A DNA stretch of 6,413 nt, from assembly GCA_025936955.1 (NCBI GenBank), contig JAICSL010000105.1:1-6413 (forward strand). The letters run 5' to 3'. This document shows, piece after piece, positions 5,822 through 6,413 of this stretch. This DNA is from Nitrososphaeraceae archaeon. GTDB lineage: Archaea; Thermoproteota; Nitrososphaeria; Nitrososphaerales; Nitrososphaeraceae. Numbering within the stretch: the first letter of the stretch is position 1; each line of letters begins with the position of its first letter. The notes under the pieces are model-generated. The model was given only the letters and a program-made list of their open reading frames with translations, did not search any database and was not told where the DNA came from. A program made the translations under genes and the position numbers.

Positions 5822-6413
5822 ATCATTTGTAACAGTTATTTCATTTCTCACCATAATCCCCATAACGAAATGGTCATCCTCAGATAGTGATATTTCTCAG
5901 ATTGCAAAAAATATGTATCTTTTTCCTCTTGTCGGAATAATAATTGGAATTTTGATAGGAGGACTGGCATATGAAGTTTCATTTTATCTTCGACCTGCCT
6001 TAGTGGGACTTTTAGTTACTTGCGCATTAATAATAATTACAGGTGTGAATCATATGGATGGACTTGCTGATTTTGCAGATGGGTTGATGGCAAATGGTAA
6101 TAAAGAAACCAAACATAAGGCAATGCTTGATCCGGCAGTTGGTTCTGCAGGAGTCGCTGCAGTTGTTCTCTATATTATAGGTATGATTATTGCAATCTCC
6201 AGTTTTCATTATGGGTTAAAATTGTTAACTGGTATTATTGTTGCTGAGGTGATTGCAAAATATGCTATGGTTCTGCAAGCTTATAGAGGGTTATCTGCAT
6301 GGGAGGGTTTTAGTGTTCCATTTACTATTTCTATGAAAGATAGCCAAAAGATGTTAGCTTCTACAGGAATTATGCTTCCTATTGTACTGGTTATAGGTAG
6401 TTATGTTGGTCTA
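5811..6413 (+). CDS. cobS: Adenosylcobinamide-GDP ribazoletransferase (cobalamin synthase), 3' truncated by window
   Basis: This polytopic membrane enzyme joins adenosylcobinamide-GDP with alpha-ribazole or its phosphate to complete the nucleotide loop of the cobamide. The 201 visible residues include the N-terminal FLTIIPITK at 12-20, the metal-binding signature HMDGLADFADGL at 81-92, and KHKAMLDPAVGSAGV at 101-115. The usual signature is HLDGLADTADG, so Phe replaces Thr. Hydrophobic stretches at about 36-52, 62-78, 113-131 and 181-201 fit membrane segments. Family members are near 250 residues, so about 50 are probably missing beyond the right edge. The TTG start at 5811 is the only initiation codon that keeps the FLTIIP motif: the frame has a stop at 5787-5789, and the next ATG (5913) would remove that segment. 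The gene overlaps cbiB by 11 bases. Confidence 0.93.
   Translation, partial: MVFRSFVTVISFLTIIPITKWSSSDSDISQIAKNMYLFPLVGIIIGILIGGLAYEVSFYLRPALVGLLVTCALIIITGVNHMDGLADFADGLMANGNKETKHKAMLDPAVGSAGVAAVVLYIIGMIIAISSFHYGLKLLTGIIVAEVIAKYAMVLQAYRGLSAWEGFSVPFTISMKDSQKMLASTGIMLPIVLVIGSYVGL

Noticed and set aside
1..6413. Mobile elements, CRISPR arrays, tRNA or rRNA genes
   Set aside because: No repeated spacer-like units, transposase motifs, terminal inverted repeats or cloverleaf-like segments were seen; the window is almost filled by housekeeping genes.

Overview
The window looks like archaeal chromosomal DNA, most likely from an AT-rich member of the Nitrososphaeria (Thaumarchaeota). This is an inference from gene content, from the style of the proteins (archaeal-type aspartate-semialdehyde dehydrogenase, Lrp/AsnC regulator, late cobamide genes, heme O synthase) and from TATA-like elements upstream of genes, most of which lack a strong Shine-Dalgarno. 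No rRNA or tRNA is present to fix the lineage, and another AT-rich archaeal group such as Thermoplasmata cannot be excluded.

Layout. Positions 3-125 hold a short open 3' end of a possible plus-strand gene that I cannot identify. Three genes then lie on the minus strand: ctaB (heme O synthase), an Lrp/AsnC-family regulator, and asd (aspartate-semialdehyde dehydrogenase). A 150-base divergent intergenic region (2767-2916) carries TATA-like elements and an 8-base inverted repeat. To its right, four plus-strand genes are packed head to tail: cobD, cobQ, cbiB and cobS. cobD/cobQ and cobQ/cbiB overlap by ATGA. cbiB/cobS overlap by 11 bases through a TTG start. cobS runs off the right edge.

How the genes work together. 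The plus-strand operon covers late cobamide (vitamin B12) assembly. CobQ amidates the corrin side chains to give adenosylcobyric acid. CobD decarboxylates L-threonine phosphate to aminopropanol phosphate. CbiB joins the two. CobS attaches the activated nucleotide loop base. asd, transcribed divergently, makes aspartate semialdehyde, the precursor of homoserine and threonine and so ultimately of CobD's substrate. ctaB points to aerobic respiration with a heme-copper oxidase.

The most unusual item is cobQ. The protein is 287 residues, against roughly 480-500 for the family. It keeps a nearly complete ATP-dependent synthetase domain and what looks like the family's C-terminal helical tail, but the whole glutamine amidotransferase domain between them is absent. 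This suggests a cobyric acid synthase that uses free ammonia or a separate glutaminase subunit.
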